Assembly (NCBI GenBank): GCA_017847885.1
Contig: JAGAUA010000020.1
Coordinates: 1-64,000 of the forward strand
Length of the DNA: 64,000 nt
Reading direction: 5' to 3'
Source of the DNA: Oscillospiraceae bacterium
Lineage (GTDB): Bacteria; Bacillota; Clostridia; Oscillospirales; Ruminococcaceae
The notes under the pieces were generated by a model. The model was not told the DNA's origin. It did no database searches and saw only the letters and a program-made list of their open reading frames with translations. Positions 43,035-52,330 of the stretch are shown here, one piece after another. Each line of letters begins with the position of its first letter. Position 1 is the first letter of the stretch. The position numbers were made by a program, and so were the translations under genes.

Positions 43035-44174
43035 ATGAAAAGGATTTTTACAGTACTTGCGGCGGTGCTTTTCATATGGGTCATGCCGTGTGTGACCGTC
43101 TTTGGGGAGGAAAGCGCGCCCTCCATAGCGGAGGAGCTTGAGATAGACACTTCTGGGCTGGGGGACAGCCTTACTCCCGAGGTGAGAGAGTTTATCGAGG
43201 AAAAAAACTTTACCGTGGACAACACCGACGCCATGACGAAAATTACCCCGAAAGAGGTGCTGGAGTACGTCTGGGAGCAGTTCAAGGACAAGCTTACAAG
43301 CCCTCTAAAGCTGCTTGCCTCGCTTCTTGCGGTAATAATCGCCGCCTCGCTTATCGAGAGCGTTGAGGACAGCTTTGCAAGCAAATCCACGGCAAAGCTT
43401 TTCGGGGTAATATGCGTGCTTATTTCGGTGGGGATAATATCCGGGGCGGTGTCGGACAGCCTTGATTCCGCCGCAAACGCTCTGAACGACGGCGGCACGT
43501 TCATGATAGGCTATGTTCCCGTTTTTGCAGGAATAACCGCTTCATCGGGGAGCGTTACGTCGGCGGTGGCATACAACCTGCTGATATTGTTCGTGGCGCA
43601 GAACGCGGTGATGCTTTCGGGAGAAGTGGTCATACCTGCTCTTTCGGTCTGCATGGCAATGGGGATAATCGAAGCCGTAAACCCCGACTTTCATATGTCG
43701 GGGATAACCGAAGCGGTAAAGAAAGCCGTGACCTTTGCAATGGGCTTCATAATGACCATTTTCATAGGTCTGCTTTCCCTGCAAAGCATAGTGGGCGCGT
43801 CGGCGGATACCCTTGGGGTAAAGGCGGCGAAGTTCATGGTGTCAAACTGTATTCCCGTTGTGGGCGGCGCAATTGCGGATACATATACCACCGTCAAGCA
43901 CAGTCTGGGGCTTCTTCGGGGCGGCGTGGGTTTTTTCGGCATAGCTGCAATTTTCATCATGATACTGCCGCCGCTTCTTGAAATTACGGCAATGCGGCTT
44001 GTTTTTACCGCTGCGGACGCGGCTGCCGAGCTTTTCGGGGTATCACGCGTGAAAATTCTGCTGAAAAACACAAACTGGATATTGTCGGCGGTTTTCAGCA
44101 TATTGGTGTGCTTTTCGGTAATGCTCATCATTTCCACGGCCATACTTATGCTTGTGGGACTTAATATTTCATAA
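43035..44174 (+). CDS. spoIIIAE: Stage III sporulation protein AE
   Basis: The 379-aa protein starts directly after the spoIIIAD stop. It has a signal-like N-terminal helix, an extracytoplasmic region and about seven C-terminal membrane helices. VGGAIADTYTTVKHS and the TSAVAYNLLILFVAQNAV region match the family. It is the large polytopic subunit of the channel. Confidence 0.94.
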   Translation: MKRIFTVLAAVLFIWVMPCVTVFGEESAPSIAEELEIDTSGLGDSLTPEVREFIEEKNFTVDNTDAMTKITPKEVLEYVWEQFKDKLTSPLKLLASLLAVIIAASLIESVEDSFASKSTAKLFGVICVLISVGIISGAVSDSLDSAANALNDGGTFMIGYVPVFAGITASSGSVTSAVAYNLLILFVAQNAVMLSGEVVIPALSVCMAMGIIEAVNPDFHMSGITEAVKKAVTFAMGFIMTIFIGLLSLQSIVGASADTLGVKAAKFMVSNCIPVVGGAIADTYTTVKHSLGLLRGGVGFFGIAAIFIMILPPLLEITAMRLVFTAADAAAELFGVSRVKILLKNTNWILSAVFSILVCFSVMLIISTAILMLVGLNIS

Positions 44175-44208
44175 AACGGGGAAAGTTTGCGTATCAAGGA
44201 GGTGCAAA

Positions 44209-44703
44209 ATGGATATATTCAAAGGTGTCGCCCTTACTTCCTGCTTTCTCGGCATGGCAATAACTATATTCGACGCGCTGTATCCCTCGGAAAAGCTTGA
44301 AAAGCAGGTAAAGATAATTTTTTCGCTGATATTCCTTATCAGTATTACAAAGCCCTTTTTCGGAGGAGACATAAGCTTTCCCGACATAGACAGCGCCGTT
44401 TCCGCAAGCACGGACTATTATTCCTCGCTGAATGAAAATACCGACGATTATTTCATTTCCTCCGTGGAAAACAACATAAGCGCGGCACTTGAGACCGCTT
44501 TGCATGAGAAAAATATTTATCCCGAAGAAATTGAGACAAGTATTAATATTTCAGACGGCAGCAGCATATCTATTAATGAAGTGAAAATAACTCTTTGCGA
44601 TATGAGCCTTGCAGAGGAAGCAAAGCGGTGCATATGGGATAAGACCGAAAAAAACGTGACGGTTACAGTAAAGGAGCAGCCAAATGACGGAGCAAATCAA
44701 TAA
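44209..44703 (+). CDS. spoIIIAF: Stage III sporulation protein AF
   Basis: ATG 44209 follows AAGGAGGTG; the frame is open to 44152. The 164-aa protein has two N-terminal membrane helices and a C-terminal extracytoplasmic alpha/beta domain, here ending with EKNVTVTVKEQPN. It overlaps spoIIIAG by 20 bases. Confidence 0.9.
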   Translation: MDIFKGVALTSCFLGMAITIFDALYPSEKLEKQVKIIFSLIFLISITKPFFGGDISFPDIDSAVSASTDYYSSLNENTDDYFISSVENNISAALETALHEKNIYPEEIETSINISDGSSISINEVKITLCDMSLAEEAKRCIWDKTEKNVTVTVKEQPNDGANQ

Positions 44704-45199
44704 GCTGAAAGAGCTTGCACGAAAGCCTGCGTTTCTGAAAGCGGCTGTGGGGGCAGGTGTGCTGGCGATACTGCTTATCCTTGTGTCGGATCTTTCCGAA
44801 AACGAGGACAAGGAAAGAACTGCCGCAAATGCCGCGATAAATTTTACATCTTCCGAAATATACGCGGCTGAAACGGAAAAACGGCTTACCGAAACATTAA
44901 CGGCAATAGAGGGCGTGGGCAGGGCGGAGGTAATGCTTACTATCCATTCCACCGAGGAGTATGTCTATGCCGAAACGAATAAAAGAGGAGCGTCGCAGTC
45001 GGAAAACAGCTATGTGATAATCGACCGCGGCTCCCAGAAGGAGGCGCTGGTGAAGAAAATAAACAATCCTGCGATAAGCGGAGTTGTAATTGTATGCGAA
45101 GGAGGCGATGACCCGAGGGTGTGCGAAAAGATATACAAAGCGGTATCCACCGCGCTGAATATTTCCACAAGCAAAATCTATGTAGCAGAAATGAAATAG
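44684..45199 (+). CDS. spoIIIAG: Stage III sporulation protein AG
   Basis: The 171-aa protein has one N-terminal membrane helix (about 18-36) and a ring-building C-terminal domain with GVGRAEVMLTIHSTEEYVYA and GVVIVCEGGDDPRVCEKIYKAV. SpoIIIAG forms the large ring between the two membranes. Its start lies within the end of spoIIIAF. Confidence 0.93.
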   Translation: MTEQINKLKELARKPAFLKAAVGAGVLAILLILVSDLSENEDKERTAANAAINFTSSEIYAAETEKRLTETLTAIEGVGRAEVMLTIHSTEEYVYAETNKRGASQSENSYVIIDRGSQKEALVKKINNPAISGVVIVCEGGDDPRVCEKIYKAVSTALNISTSKIYVAEMK

Positions 45200-45210
45200 G
45201 AGGAATTTTT

Positions 45211-45753
45211 ATGAGAAAGCCAAACATTATTATCGGGAAAAAGCACATTATCCTTGCCTGCCTTACGCTTATTCTGGGTGTGGCGGTGTATATGAATTAC
45301 GCATTTGCTTCCGTTGATGAAGACCTGACGGCAACAAATGTTATGGCAGACAGCGCAGAGGCAGCAAATTACGGCGACGCGGCGTTTGTAAGCACAGCAG
45401 GGGAAAGCGACTATTTCGCACAGGTGCGTCTTGCGAGAATGACATCCCGTGACGAGGCGGTCGAGACCCTTTCGGCAATAATGAACGGCGGCGACCTTTC
45501 CGACGAGGAAACCGCAACATATACCAACGAGGCTGTTACCCTTTCACAGCTTTCCGAAAGCGAAAGTACCATCGAAAGCCTTATCAAAGCACAGGGCTTT
45601 GAGGACTGCGTGGTGTACCTCAACGGCTCAACGGCAAACATCGTTGTCAAGTCCGAGGGGCTTGTTCCCTCCGAAGCAGCTCAAATTAAAGACATTTTGT
45701 TAACAGAGGTGACAATTCCCGCAGAAAATATTAGAATTTTTGAGGTTAAGTAG
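45211..45753 (+). CDS. spoIIIAH: Stage III sporulation protein AH
   Basis: ATG 45211 (MRKPNIIIGKKHIILACL) follows AGGAGG; the frame is open to 45121. The 180-aa protein has a membrane helix (about 12-32), an acidic, Ala-rich linker and a C-terminal domain ending VPSEAAQIKDILLTEV, typical of SpoIIIAH, which meets forespore SpoIIQ. It is the last gene of the operon. Confidence 0.93.
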   Translation: MRKPNIIIGKKHIILACLTLILGVAVYMNYAFASVDEDLTATNVMADSAEAANYGDAAFVSTAGESDYFAQVRLARMTSRDEAVETLSAIMNGGDLSDEETATYTNEAVTLSQLSESESTIESLIKAQGFEDCVVYLNGSTANIVVKSEGLVPSEAAQIKDILLTEVTIPAENIRIFEVK

Positions 45754-45782
45754 TTGTGTCTTTCAAAAAAATTTGGTATAAT
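45754..45782 (+). promoter_or_regulatory. Promoter for the asp23-nusB run
   Basis: TTGTGT (45754-45759), 17 bases, TATAAT (45777-45782), beginning right after the spoIIIAH stop. Confidence 0.75.
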
Positions 45783-45849
45783 AGAGTTATACATAAATTT
45801 TTGAAAGGCTGATTGACATCTTTCAGCCGAAAAGGCGGAGGGTATCAAT

Positions 45850-46203
45850 ATGAATAAAACTTCTGAAGCTGCTGTAAACTGCCTCAAAATTTCCGAGGAG
45901 GTCATTGCCAAGATAGCGGAGGCTGCCGTAAACGACATCGACGGCGTGTGCGGATTTTCAAAAGCAGGCGTGAGCTTTTCGCGCCTTTTCAAAAAAGCCG
46001 CACAGCAAAACGCAATATCAATAAAGTCCGATGGGGATTTTGTTGAGGTATCCATGGGAATTACCGTGTACAGCGGCTGCAAGGTGAAAAGCGTTGCGGA
46101 AAAGGTCCAGCGGCGCGTTAAGGACGACATTCAGAGCATGACGGGTATAGCGGTGACAAAGGTCAACGTTCGCATTGACGGCATCATATTTGAGAACGAA
46201 TAA
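45850..46203 (+). CDS. Asp23/Gls24 family envelope protein
   Basis: The 117-aa protein has the Asp23 pattern: ISEEVIAKIAEAAVNDIDGVCGF near the start, a VEVSMGITVYSGCKV strand and a VQRRVKDDIQSMTGIAVTKVNVRIDG end. The family acts in cell-envelope homeostasis. Its position between the spoIIIA operon and nusB is conserved in Clostridia. GGCGGAGG precedes the ATG. Confidence 0.92.
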   Translation: MNKTSEAAVNCLKISEEVIAKIAEAAVNDIDGVCGFSKAGVSFSRLFKKAAQQNAISIKSDGDFVEVSMGITVYSGCKVKSVAEKVQRRVKDDIQSMTGIAVTKVNVRIDGIIFENE

Positions 46204-46212
46204 CAGGCAGGG

Positions 46213-46243
46213 CAGGCTCTCCGAAAAGAGAGGGCTTGCTTTT
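46213..46243 (+). terminator. Weak hairpin between asp23 and nusB
   Basis: CAGGCTCTC (46213-46221) can pair with GAGGGCTTG (46230-46238) with two wobble pairs, followed by CTTTTCTG. It is probably a weak attenuator, not a full stop. Confidence 0.35.
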
Positions 46244-46290
46244 CTGCGCTGTTTTGGCATATACGCATGATTACGAAAGGATTGAAAAAT

Positions 46291-46698
46291 TTGAAAAGAA
46301 GTGAAATCAGAGAGGCTGCATTTTTTCTTACCTTTGAGCAGCTGTTCAGCGATGAAACTCCCGATGCAATAATTGATACAGCATACGAGGTGGACGAGTT
46401 TGAGATGGACGAGGACGCCGAAAAGCTTTTTAAAGGCGTTGTAAGCAAGGCGGAGGAACTTGATGGAATTATCGCTAAATTCAGCGAAAAGAGACAGCTT
46501 GGACGTATCCCAAAGGTCTCGGCGGCTATATTGAGGATAGCGCTGTACGAAATGCTGTACGACGACAAGGTGCCCGACAATGTTGCGATAAGCGAGGCTG
46601 TTCAGCTTGCAAAGAAATTTGCCTACGAGCGCGACGTTCAGTTCGTGAACGGCCTGCTGGGAGCATACTTCCGCAGCAGAAGCGGTGAAAACGGCTGA
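46291..46698 (+). CDS. nusB: Transcription antitermination factor NusB
   Basis: TTG 46291 (MKRSEIREAAFFLTFEQLF) is preferred: AAAGGA lies nine bases upstream, and the ATG at 46267 has no ribosome site. The 135-aa all-helical protein shows RIPKVSAAILRIALYEMLY and VAISEAVQLAKKFA, the NusB core that binds boxA RNA with S10. It shares a base with the next gene (TGATG). Confidence 0.94.
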   Translation: MKRSEIREAAFFLTFEQLFSDETPDAIIDTAYEVDEFEMDEDAEKLFKGVVSKAEELDGIIAKFSEKRQLGRIPKVSAAILRIALYEMLYDDKVPDNVAISEAVQLAKKFAYERDVQFVNGLLGAYFRSRSGENG

Positions 46699-47633
46699 TG
46701 AAAATTCTTGGTATCGACACAAGCAATTACACCACCTCGGCTGCGCTGTACGACACGGAAAGCGGCGCAATGCTGCAAGCAAAGCAGCTTCTTCCCGTGA
46801 AAAAAGGGGAACTTGGTCTGCGGCAGAGCGATGCGGTCTTTTACCACACAAAGCAGCTCCCCGAAATGATAAGGCGGCTTTTTGAGGGCAATTCCGCAAA
46901 GCCCGACGCTGTGGGGGTATCGGTCAGACCGCGGAACATCGACGGGTCGTATATGCCCTGCTTTCTGTGCGGAGAGGGGCTTGCGGAGTCGCTGTCGGCG
47001 GTGAACGACATTCCCGTGTATAAGACCTCCCATCAGATAGGCCATATCCTTGCGGCGCTTTATTCGGCGGAAAGGCTTGATTTTGTGAACCGCAGCTTTA
47101 TTGCGTTTCATGTTAGCGGCGGAACAACGGACTGTCTGCTGGTTGAACCCGATAAGGAAAACGTTGTTAGGATAACCGAGCTGGGGACGTCCCTTGACTT
47201 GAAAGCAGGACAAGCCGTTGACCGCGTGGGACTTATGCTGGGACTTGATTTTCCCTGCGGAAAGCAGCTTGAAGCACTTGCTGAAAAAAGCACGGCAAAA
47301 TACAAGATAAAGCCCGTGTTAAAAGGCGGAAGCTGCTCGCTTTCGGGTGTGGAAAACAAGTGCAGAAAAATGCTTGATGAGGGAGAAACTCCCGAAAACA
47401 CGGCGATGTTCTGCTTGCAGTATATCTATTCCGCCGTTGGGGGCATGGCTCGTGCCGCCCTTGAAGAACGGGGAGCTATGCCCGTGGTTTTCGCAGGTGG
47501 CGTTATGTCCAACAAAATCATACGCAGACAGCTTGAAAGCGAATTTGAAGCATATTTTGCGGCACCCGAATTTTCCTGCGACAACGCCGCGGGAACAGCG
47601 GTATACGCCGCATTGAAAGGTAATCTGAAATGA
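46698..47633 (+). CDS. Kae1/TsaD-family paralogue (M22-like)
   Basis: The 311-aa ASKHA-fold protein begins MKILGIDTSNYTTSAALY and has the metal-binding HQIGH (HxxxH), FHVSGGTTDCLL, VFAGGVMSN and a final CDNAAGTAVYA, so the Kae1-type metal and nucleotide sites are present. It is shorter than TsaD and lies in a nusB-xseA context where Clostridia carry a TsaD-like paralogue, so it is probably not the main tRNA t6A enzyme. Its function is unknown. It overlaps nusB by one base and xseA by four. Confidence 0.85.
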   Translation: MKILGIDTSNYTTSAALYDTESGAMLQAKQLLPVKKGELGLRQSDAVFYHTKQLPEMIRRLFEGNSAKPDAVGVSVRPRNIDGSYMPCFLCGEGLAESLSAVNDIPVYKTSHQIGHILAALYSAERLDFVNRSFIAFHVSGGTTDCLLVEPDKENVVRITELGTSLDLKAGQAVDRVGLMLGLDFPCGKQLEALAEKSTAKYKIKPVLKGGSCSLSGVENKCRKMLDEGETPENTAMFCLQYIYSAVGGMARAALEERGAMPVVFAGGVMSNKIIRRQLESEFEAYFAAPEFSCDNAAGTAVYAALKGNLK

Positions 47634-48814
47634 GCAGTATTCTTACCGTTTCGCAGCTTAACAGATATATTTCCTTTAAAATGAAGGAGGACAAAAACCT
47701 TCGGGGTATACTTGTTTCGGGGGAAATATCGGGCTTTACCCACCACATAAAAAGTGGACATTTCTACTTTACGCTGAAAGACCGCGAGGGCGCGATAAAA
47801 GCGGTCATGTTCAGCAGCATGGCGTCTCGGCTGAAATTCATGCCCGAAAACGGCATGAGGGTCATCGTGTCGGCAAACGTGCAGGTGTATGAGCGTGACG
47901 GCGTTTATCAGCTTTACGTCAACGACATACAGCCCGACGGCATAGGCGCGCTGTATCTTGCTTTTGAACAGCTTAAAGAAAAGCTGCTTTACGAGGGTAT
48001 TTTCGACGAGGCGCACAAAAAGCCTATTCCCGAAATGCCGCGGAAAATTGGAATAATAACATCGCCCGGGGCGGCGGCTTTGCAGGATATGCTGAATATC
48101 CTTTCGCGCCGTTATCCCATTGCGGAGGTAACGATTTTCCCTGCGCTTGTTCAAGGTGAGCAAGCTCCCGAATCCCTTTGCAGAGCGATAGAATACGCGG
48201 ACAGCGCAGGGCTTGACCTGCTTATATGCGGAAGAGGCGGCGGCTCGGCGGAGGACCTTGCGGCGTTCAATAGTGAGGCTCTCGCGCGGTGCATTTACGC
48301 TTGCGGCACGCCCATAATCTCGGCAGTTGGGCATGAAACCGATACTTCGATAGCAGACCTTGCCGCAGACCTGCGTGCACCAACGCCGTCAGCGGCGGCA
48401 GAACTTGCAGTACCCGACATGAGCGTGCTGTACGACAGACTTTCCGCAGCGGAAAATATGCTGAACAAGGCTATGGAGGGAAGGCTTTCCGCAGGTGCAC
48501 ACAAGCTGGAAATGTTCTCAAAACGGCTTGAAAGCGCAGCGCCCTTCGGCAGACTTTCCGCGATAAGGGAAAAGCTTTCGGTAAACAGCGAGCGGCTGGA
48601 TACGGCGTATAAGCTTAGCCTGCAAAGAGCGTCGGCAGCAATTTCCGAAAGGGCGGCAAGGCTTGACGGACTAAGTCCCCTAAAGATACTGAGCAGGGGA
48701 TATTCCTTGGTATACAAGGACGGAGCGGTGGTGGATACCGCAGAAAAGCTTTCGGTGGGCGACAGGATAGAGATACGCCTTTCCGACGGTACGGTTGGGG
48801 CAACGATAGACTAA
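47630..48814 (+). CDS. xseA: Exodeoxyribonuclease VII large subunit
   Basis: Degrades single-stranded DNA with XseB. The 394-aa protein has an N-terminal OB fold (LTVSQLNRYIS, GILVSGEISGFT), the core GIITSPGAAALQDMLNIL, ICGRGGGSAEDLAAFN and VGHETDTSIADLAADLRAPTPSAAAE, then a long coiled coil and SLVYKDGAVV at the end. It overlaps the previous gene by four bases (ATGA). Confidence 0.96.
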   Translation: MSSILTVSQLNRYISFKMKEDKNLRGILVSGEISGFTHHIKSGHFYFTLKDREGAIKAVMFSSMASRLKFMPENGMRVIVSANVQVYERDGVYQLYVNDIQPDGIGALYLAFEQLKEKLLYEGIFDEAHKKPIPEMPRKIGIITSPGAAALQDMLNILSRRYPIAEVTIFPALVQGEQAPESLCRAIEYADSAGLDLLICGRGGGSAEDLAAFNSEALARCIYACGTPIISAVGHETDTSIADLAADLRAPTPSAAAELAVPDMSVLYDRLSAAENMLNKAMEGRLSAGAHKLEMFSKRLESAAPFGRLSAIREKLSVNSERLDTAYKLSLQRASAAISERAARLDGLSPLKILSRGYSLVYKDGAVVDTAEKLSVGDRIEIRLSDGTVGATID

Positions 48815-48827
48815 GGAGATACAGAGC

Positions 48828-49004
48828 ATGGATTTTGAAAAATCTCTTAAAAGGCTTGACGAGATAATCGCAAAGCTTGAAAATAACGAAACATCACTTG
48901 AGGAATCAATTGAAATATACCGCGAGGGCGCCGCGCTTTTGGGAAGCTGCCGCAAGCAGCTTGAACAGGCGGAGCTTCTTGTGACGGTGGCAGAGGAAGA
49001 ATAA
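48828..49004 (+). CDS. xseB: Exodeoxyribonuclease VII small subunit
   Basis: A 58-aa helical protein starting MDFEKSLKRLDEIIAKLEN, with SLEESIEIYREGAALLGSC and ending VAEEE. AAGGAG lies upstream and it follows xseA by 13 bases. It forms the clamp subunit of exonuclease VII. It is short but fully consistent in sequence and position. Confidence 0.95.
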   Translation: MDFEKSLKRLDEIIAKLENNETSLEESIEIYREGAALLGSCRKQLEQAELLVTVAEEE

Positions 49005-49024
49005 CATCGGAAAGGGGCGGAAAT

Positions 49025-49924
49025 GTGGATAATTTTTCGGAAAAGTCAAGGGCACGGCTTGATACGCTGACAAGGCTTATTCAGAGCAGCCTTGACGGGT
49101 ATATGAACGAGCAGACCGAAAAAGCGGACAAGCAGAAAAAGGTCGCCGAGGCAATGGCGTACTCGCTGTCGGCAGGGGGAAAAAGGATACGTCCGCTGCT
49201 TGTGCTGGAATTCTGCCGCGTTTGCGGAGGAGACGTAAATTCCGCGGTATCTGCGGCGTGCGCTCTGGAAATGATACACACCTTTTCCCTTATTCACGAT
49301 GACCTGCCCTGCATGGACAACGACGATTACCGCCGCGGAAAGCCCTCCTGCCACAAGGCTTACGGCGAGTCGGAGGCTTTGCTTGCAGGTGACGCGCTTC
49401 TTAATCTTGCCTACGGGATAATAAGCCGCGACGAGAGGATATCCCCCGAAACGGCAATAAAGCTTATCGCAAATCTGACGGAAGCCGTTGGGGTGTTCGG
49501 CATGATAGGCGGTCAGGTAATTGATACGGATTACGACGGAGACATGGACGAAAAGCTGCTGCTTGAAATGTACTCCATGAAAACGGGTGCGCTGCTTAAA
49601 ACCGCGTGTCAGATGGGCTGCATTGCGGCAGGCGCGGAGGAAGCAAAGCTTGAATATGCGGCGGTATATGCCGAAAAGCTGGGGCTTGCGTTCCAGATAA
49701 TAGATGATATACTCGATATAACGGGAGATGAAAAGCTGCTGGGAAAGCCCGTGGGCAGCGACAAGGAGTGCGGCAAGGTAACATATGCCTCGCTAAAGGG
49801 CGTGGAAGCGGCGCGTGAAGCGGCAAGGCGGCTTACCGACGAGGCTATGGACGCGCTTTCACATTTTGAGGATACGGAATTTCTGAAGGAGCTGACGATG
49901 TTCCTTTTAAAGCGTGAATATTAA
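49025..49924 (+). CDS. ispA: Farnesyl/geranyl diphosphate synthase
   Basis: Condenses IPP with allylic diphosphates. The GTG start follows AAAGGGGCGG. The 299-aa protein has both Asp-rich motifs, DDLPCMDNDDYRRGKPS and FQIIDDILDITGD, plus GGKRIRPLL near the start. The pair identifies the short-chain trans-prenyltransferase family. It precedes dxs, the first enzyme of the MEP pathway, by one gene. Confidence 0.95.
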   Translation: MDNFSEKSRARLDTLTRLIQSSLDGYMNEQTEKADKQKKVAEAMAYSLSAGGKRIRPLLVLEFCRVCGGDVNSAVSAACALEMIHTFSLIHDDLPCMDNDDYRRGKPSCHKAYGESEALLAGDALLNLAYGIISRDERISPETAIKLIANLTEAVGVFGMIGGQVIDTDYDGDMDEKLLLEMYSMKTGALLKTACQMGCIAAGAEEAKLEYAAVYAEKLGLAFQIIDDILDITGDEKLLGKPVGSDKECGKVTYASLKGVEAAREAARRLTDEAMDALSHFEDTEFLKELTMFLLKREY

Positions 49925-49972
49925 AAAACGAAAGGAGTGCATATTCCCTGCTTGGGGGATATGGTCATAAAA

Positions 49973-50446
49973 ATGAAGGATATTCCATACAATTATGTTC
50001 TGACAACGGCGGTAATTTCATGGTGTGCGGCTCAGGTCATAAAGACGCTGCTGCATTTTATTCAGACCAAGACCTTTGACCCCGAAAGACTTTTCGGAGC
50101 AGGCGGAATGCCCAGCTCTCATTCCGCGCTTGTTTGCTCCGCAACTGTTGCAATGAGCAGGGAGTGCGGAGTTGGCTCGCCCCAGTTTGCGCTGATGTTT
50201 ATTCTTGCGGTGATAGTTATGTACGACGCTATGGGCGTAAGACGTTCGGCAGGACTTCATGCCCGTGAGCTGAACCGCATTAACCGTTTGTTTGCCGTAA
50301 AGGGAATAAAATTACAGGACGAAACAGGCGACAACGGCAAAAAGAAAAAGGAGCTTAAAGAGTATCTGGGACATACTCCTTTTGAGGTGCTTGGAGGCGC
50401 TCTTTTGGGAATACTGCTTTCCATGATAATTCCCATGAGCATATAA
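49973..50446 (+). CDS. Divergent PAP2-family membrane protein (YuiD-like)
   Basis: The ATG at 49973 (MKDIPYNYVLTTAVISW) fits the family's N-terminus, but the ribosome site is unclear: AAAGGAG lies at 49931-49937, and GTG 49937 or ATG 49961 are alternatives. The 157-aa protein has about four helices and the phosphatase-like motifs GGMPSSHSALV and YDAMGVRRSAGLHARELN. Members of this family lie next to ispA/dxs in many Firmicutes. It may act on a polyprenyl or lipid phosphate, which is inference. Confidence 0.85.
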   Translation: MKDIPYNYVLTTAVISWCAAQVIKTLLHFIQTKTFDPERLFGAGGMPSSHSALVCSATVAMSRECGVGSPQFALMFILAVIVMYDAMGVRRSAGLHARELNRINRLFAVKGIKLQDETGDNGKKKKELKEYLGHTPFEVLGGALLGILLSMIIPMSI

Positions 50447-50482
50447 TACTTCCCCGATTAATTCTGAAAAGGAAACTCAATT

Positions 50483-52330
50483 ATGAACAACGATAAAGTG
50501 AGTCTGAAAGACCCCGAACTGCTCCGTGAGCTAAGCAGCCTTACAATACCCCAATGCGAGCAGCTTTGCAGGGAGATACGAAAAAAAATCATCGAGACCG
50601 TGTGCAGAAACGGCGGACATCTTTCCTCAAATCTTGGGGCGGTGGAGCTTACCGTTGCGCTTCACAGGGTCTTCCGCTCTCCTGCGGACAAGTTTGTGTG
50701 GGACGTGGGTCATCAGGTTTACACTCACAAGCTGCTTACGGGAAGGTACGACGACTTTTCCACCCTCAGAAAAGAAAACGGGATATCGGGCTTTTGCCGT
50801 CCCGAGGAATCGGAGCATGACGCGTTTATAAGTGGTCACAGCAGCACCTCTATCTCCGCGGCATTGGGTCTTGCGGAAGCAATGCGGCTAAGCGGCGACA
50901 GGCACCATGCCATAGCGATAATCGGCGACGGAGCATTTACGGGTGGACTTGCCTACGAGGGCTTGAACAACGCGGGAAAAAGCAACGACAACCTTATAAT
51001 TATCCTGAACCACAACGATATGTCCATATCGAAAAACGTGGGTGCTTTTGCAAAATATCTTACCTCGATACGTGGCAATACGGCGTATCTTGACGCGAAA
51101 AAACGTATCGAGAACATTCTCTGCAAGACCCCCGTGGTGGGCGAGCCGATAAAGAATTTCATTACCGCGTCAAAGTCCGCGCTGAAATCGGTGCTGTACC
51201 ATTCCACAATGTTTGAGGACATGGGCTTTGTTTACCTCGGACCCATTGACGGGCATAACATTGCCGAGCTTGAAGAGGCGTTTCGGGCGGCGAAAAAGCT
51301 GCGCAGACCCGTATTCGTTCACGTAAATACGGTCAAGGGCAAGGGCTTCCGTCCTGCCGAGATAAATCCCGGAGCATTTCACGCGCTTCCCTCAAGCGGA
51401 TACGACAGGAGCAATCCCAACAATGAGGTCACGGACTCTTTTTCCGAGGTTTTCGGAGCAAAGCTTTGCAGCCTTGCGGATAAGGACGACAGCATCTGCG
51501 CCGTGACCGCGGCTATGAAGTACGGCACGGGCTTGCAGCATTTTGCGGCAAAATACGGAAACAGATTTTACGATGTAGGCATCGCCGAGCAGCACGCCGT
51601 TACCTTTTCGGCAGGTCTTGCAAAGGGCGGAAAGCTTCCCGTTTTTGCGGTGTATTCAAGCTTTTTGCAGCGTTCCTATGACCAGCTTATGCACGACGCC
51701 GCAATCGACAACACCCATATCGTGCTCGGTATCGACCGCGCAGGCTTTGTTGGCGAGGACGGCGAGACCCACCAAGGCTTGTATGATGTGCCGATGCTGC
51801 TGACCGTTCCAAATACCACGGTGTATTCGCCGTCAACATACAAGGAGCTTGAAATGTGCCTTGAACGGGCGCTTTACCGCACGGACGGCATTGCTGCGGT
51901 GAGATACCCCAAGGGCACGGAGCATGAGGATACATTTGCGGAGGATACCGACTCATTCCTGCTTACGCGAAATGGCAGCAGAAAGCTTGCGGTAAGCTAT
52001 GGGCGTATCGTCCATGACCTGTACGGGATAGACGGCTGCGACGTGCTGAAGCTTGTGAAAATTTATCCCGTAGAAAAAGAGATACTGAGTGCCTGCATGG
52101 ATTATGACGAGATATACTTTTTCGAGGAGGGCAGCCGAAGCGGCGGCATAGGCGAGAAGCTGCTTTCCCTGCTTTACGCCGAGGGCTACCGCGGAAAGTA
52201 CGTTATTACCGCCGTGGACGGCTTTGTGAAGCAGGCGTCCGCCGCAAGATGTCTGGAAAAATACGGACTTGACCCGGAGGGCATGAGAAAAATAATGGCA
52301 TTAAGCGAGGGCATGAACGTTGAGACTTGA
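50483..52330 (+). CDS. dxs: 1-deoxy-D-xylulose-5-phosphate synthase
   Basis: Thiamin-diphosphate enzyme that condenses pyruvate and glyceraldehyde-3-phosphate, the first step of the MEP pathway. The 615-aa protein has NGGHLSSNLGAVELTVALH, the TPP site GDGAFTGGLAYEGLNNAG, the transketolase Glu region GIAEQHAVTFSAGLA and a C-terminal domain (KIYPVEKEIL). AAAAGGAAA precedes the ATG. It overlaps tlyA by 11 bases. Confidence 0.96.
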   Translation: MNNDKVSLKDPELLRELSSLTIPQCEQLCREIRKKIIETVCRNGGHLSSNLGAVELTVALHRVFRSPADKFVWDVGHQVYTHKLLTGRYDDFSTLRKENGISGFCRPEESEHDAFISGHSSTSISAALGLAEAMRLSGDRHHAIAIIGDGAFTGGLAYEGLNNAGKSNDNLIIILNHNDMSISKNVGAFAKYLTSIRGNTAYLDAKKRIENILCKTPVVGEPIKNFITASKSALKSVLYHSTMFEDMGFVYLGPIDGHNIAELEEAFRAAKKLRRPVFVHVNTVKGKGFRPAEINPGAFHALPSSGYDRSNPNNEVTDSFSEVFGAKLCSLADKDDSICAVTAAMKYGTGLQHFAAKYGNRFYDVGIAEQHAVTFSAGLAKGGKLPVFAVYSSFLQRSYDQLMHDAAIDNTHIVLGIDRAGFVGEDGETHQGLYDVPMLLTVPNTTVYSPSTYKELEMCLERALYRTDGIAAVRYPKGTEHEDTFAEDTDSFLLTRNGSRKLAVSYGRIVHDLYGIDGCDVLKLVKIYPVEKEILSACMDYDEIYFFEEGSRSGGIGEKLLSLLYAEGYRGKYVITAVDGFVKQASAARCLEKYGLDPEGMRKIMALSEGMNVET

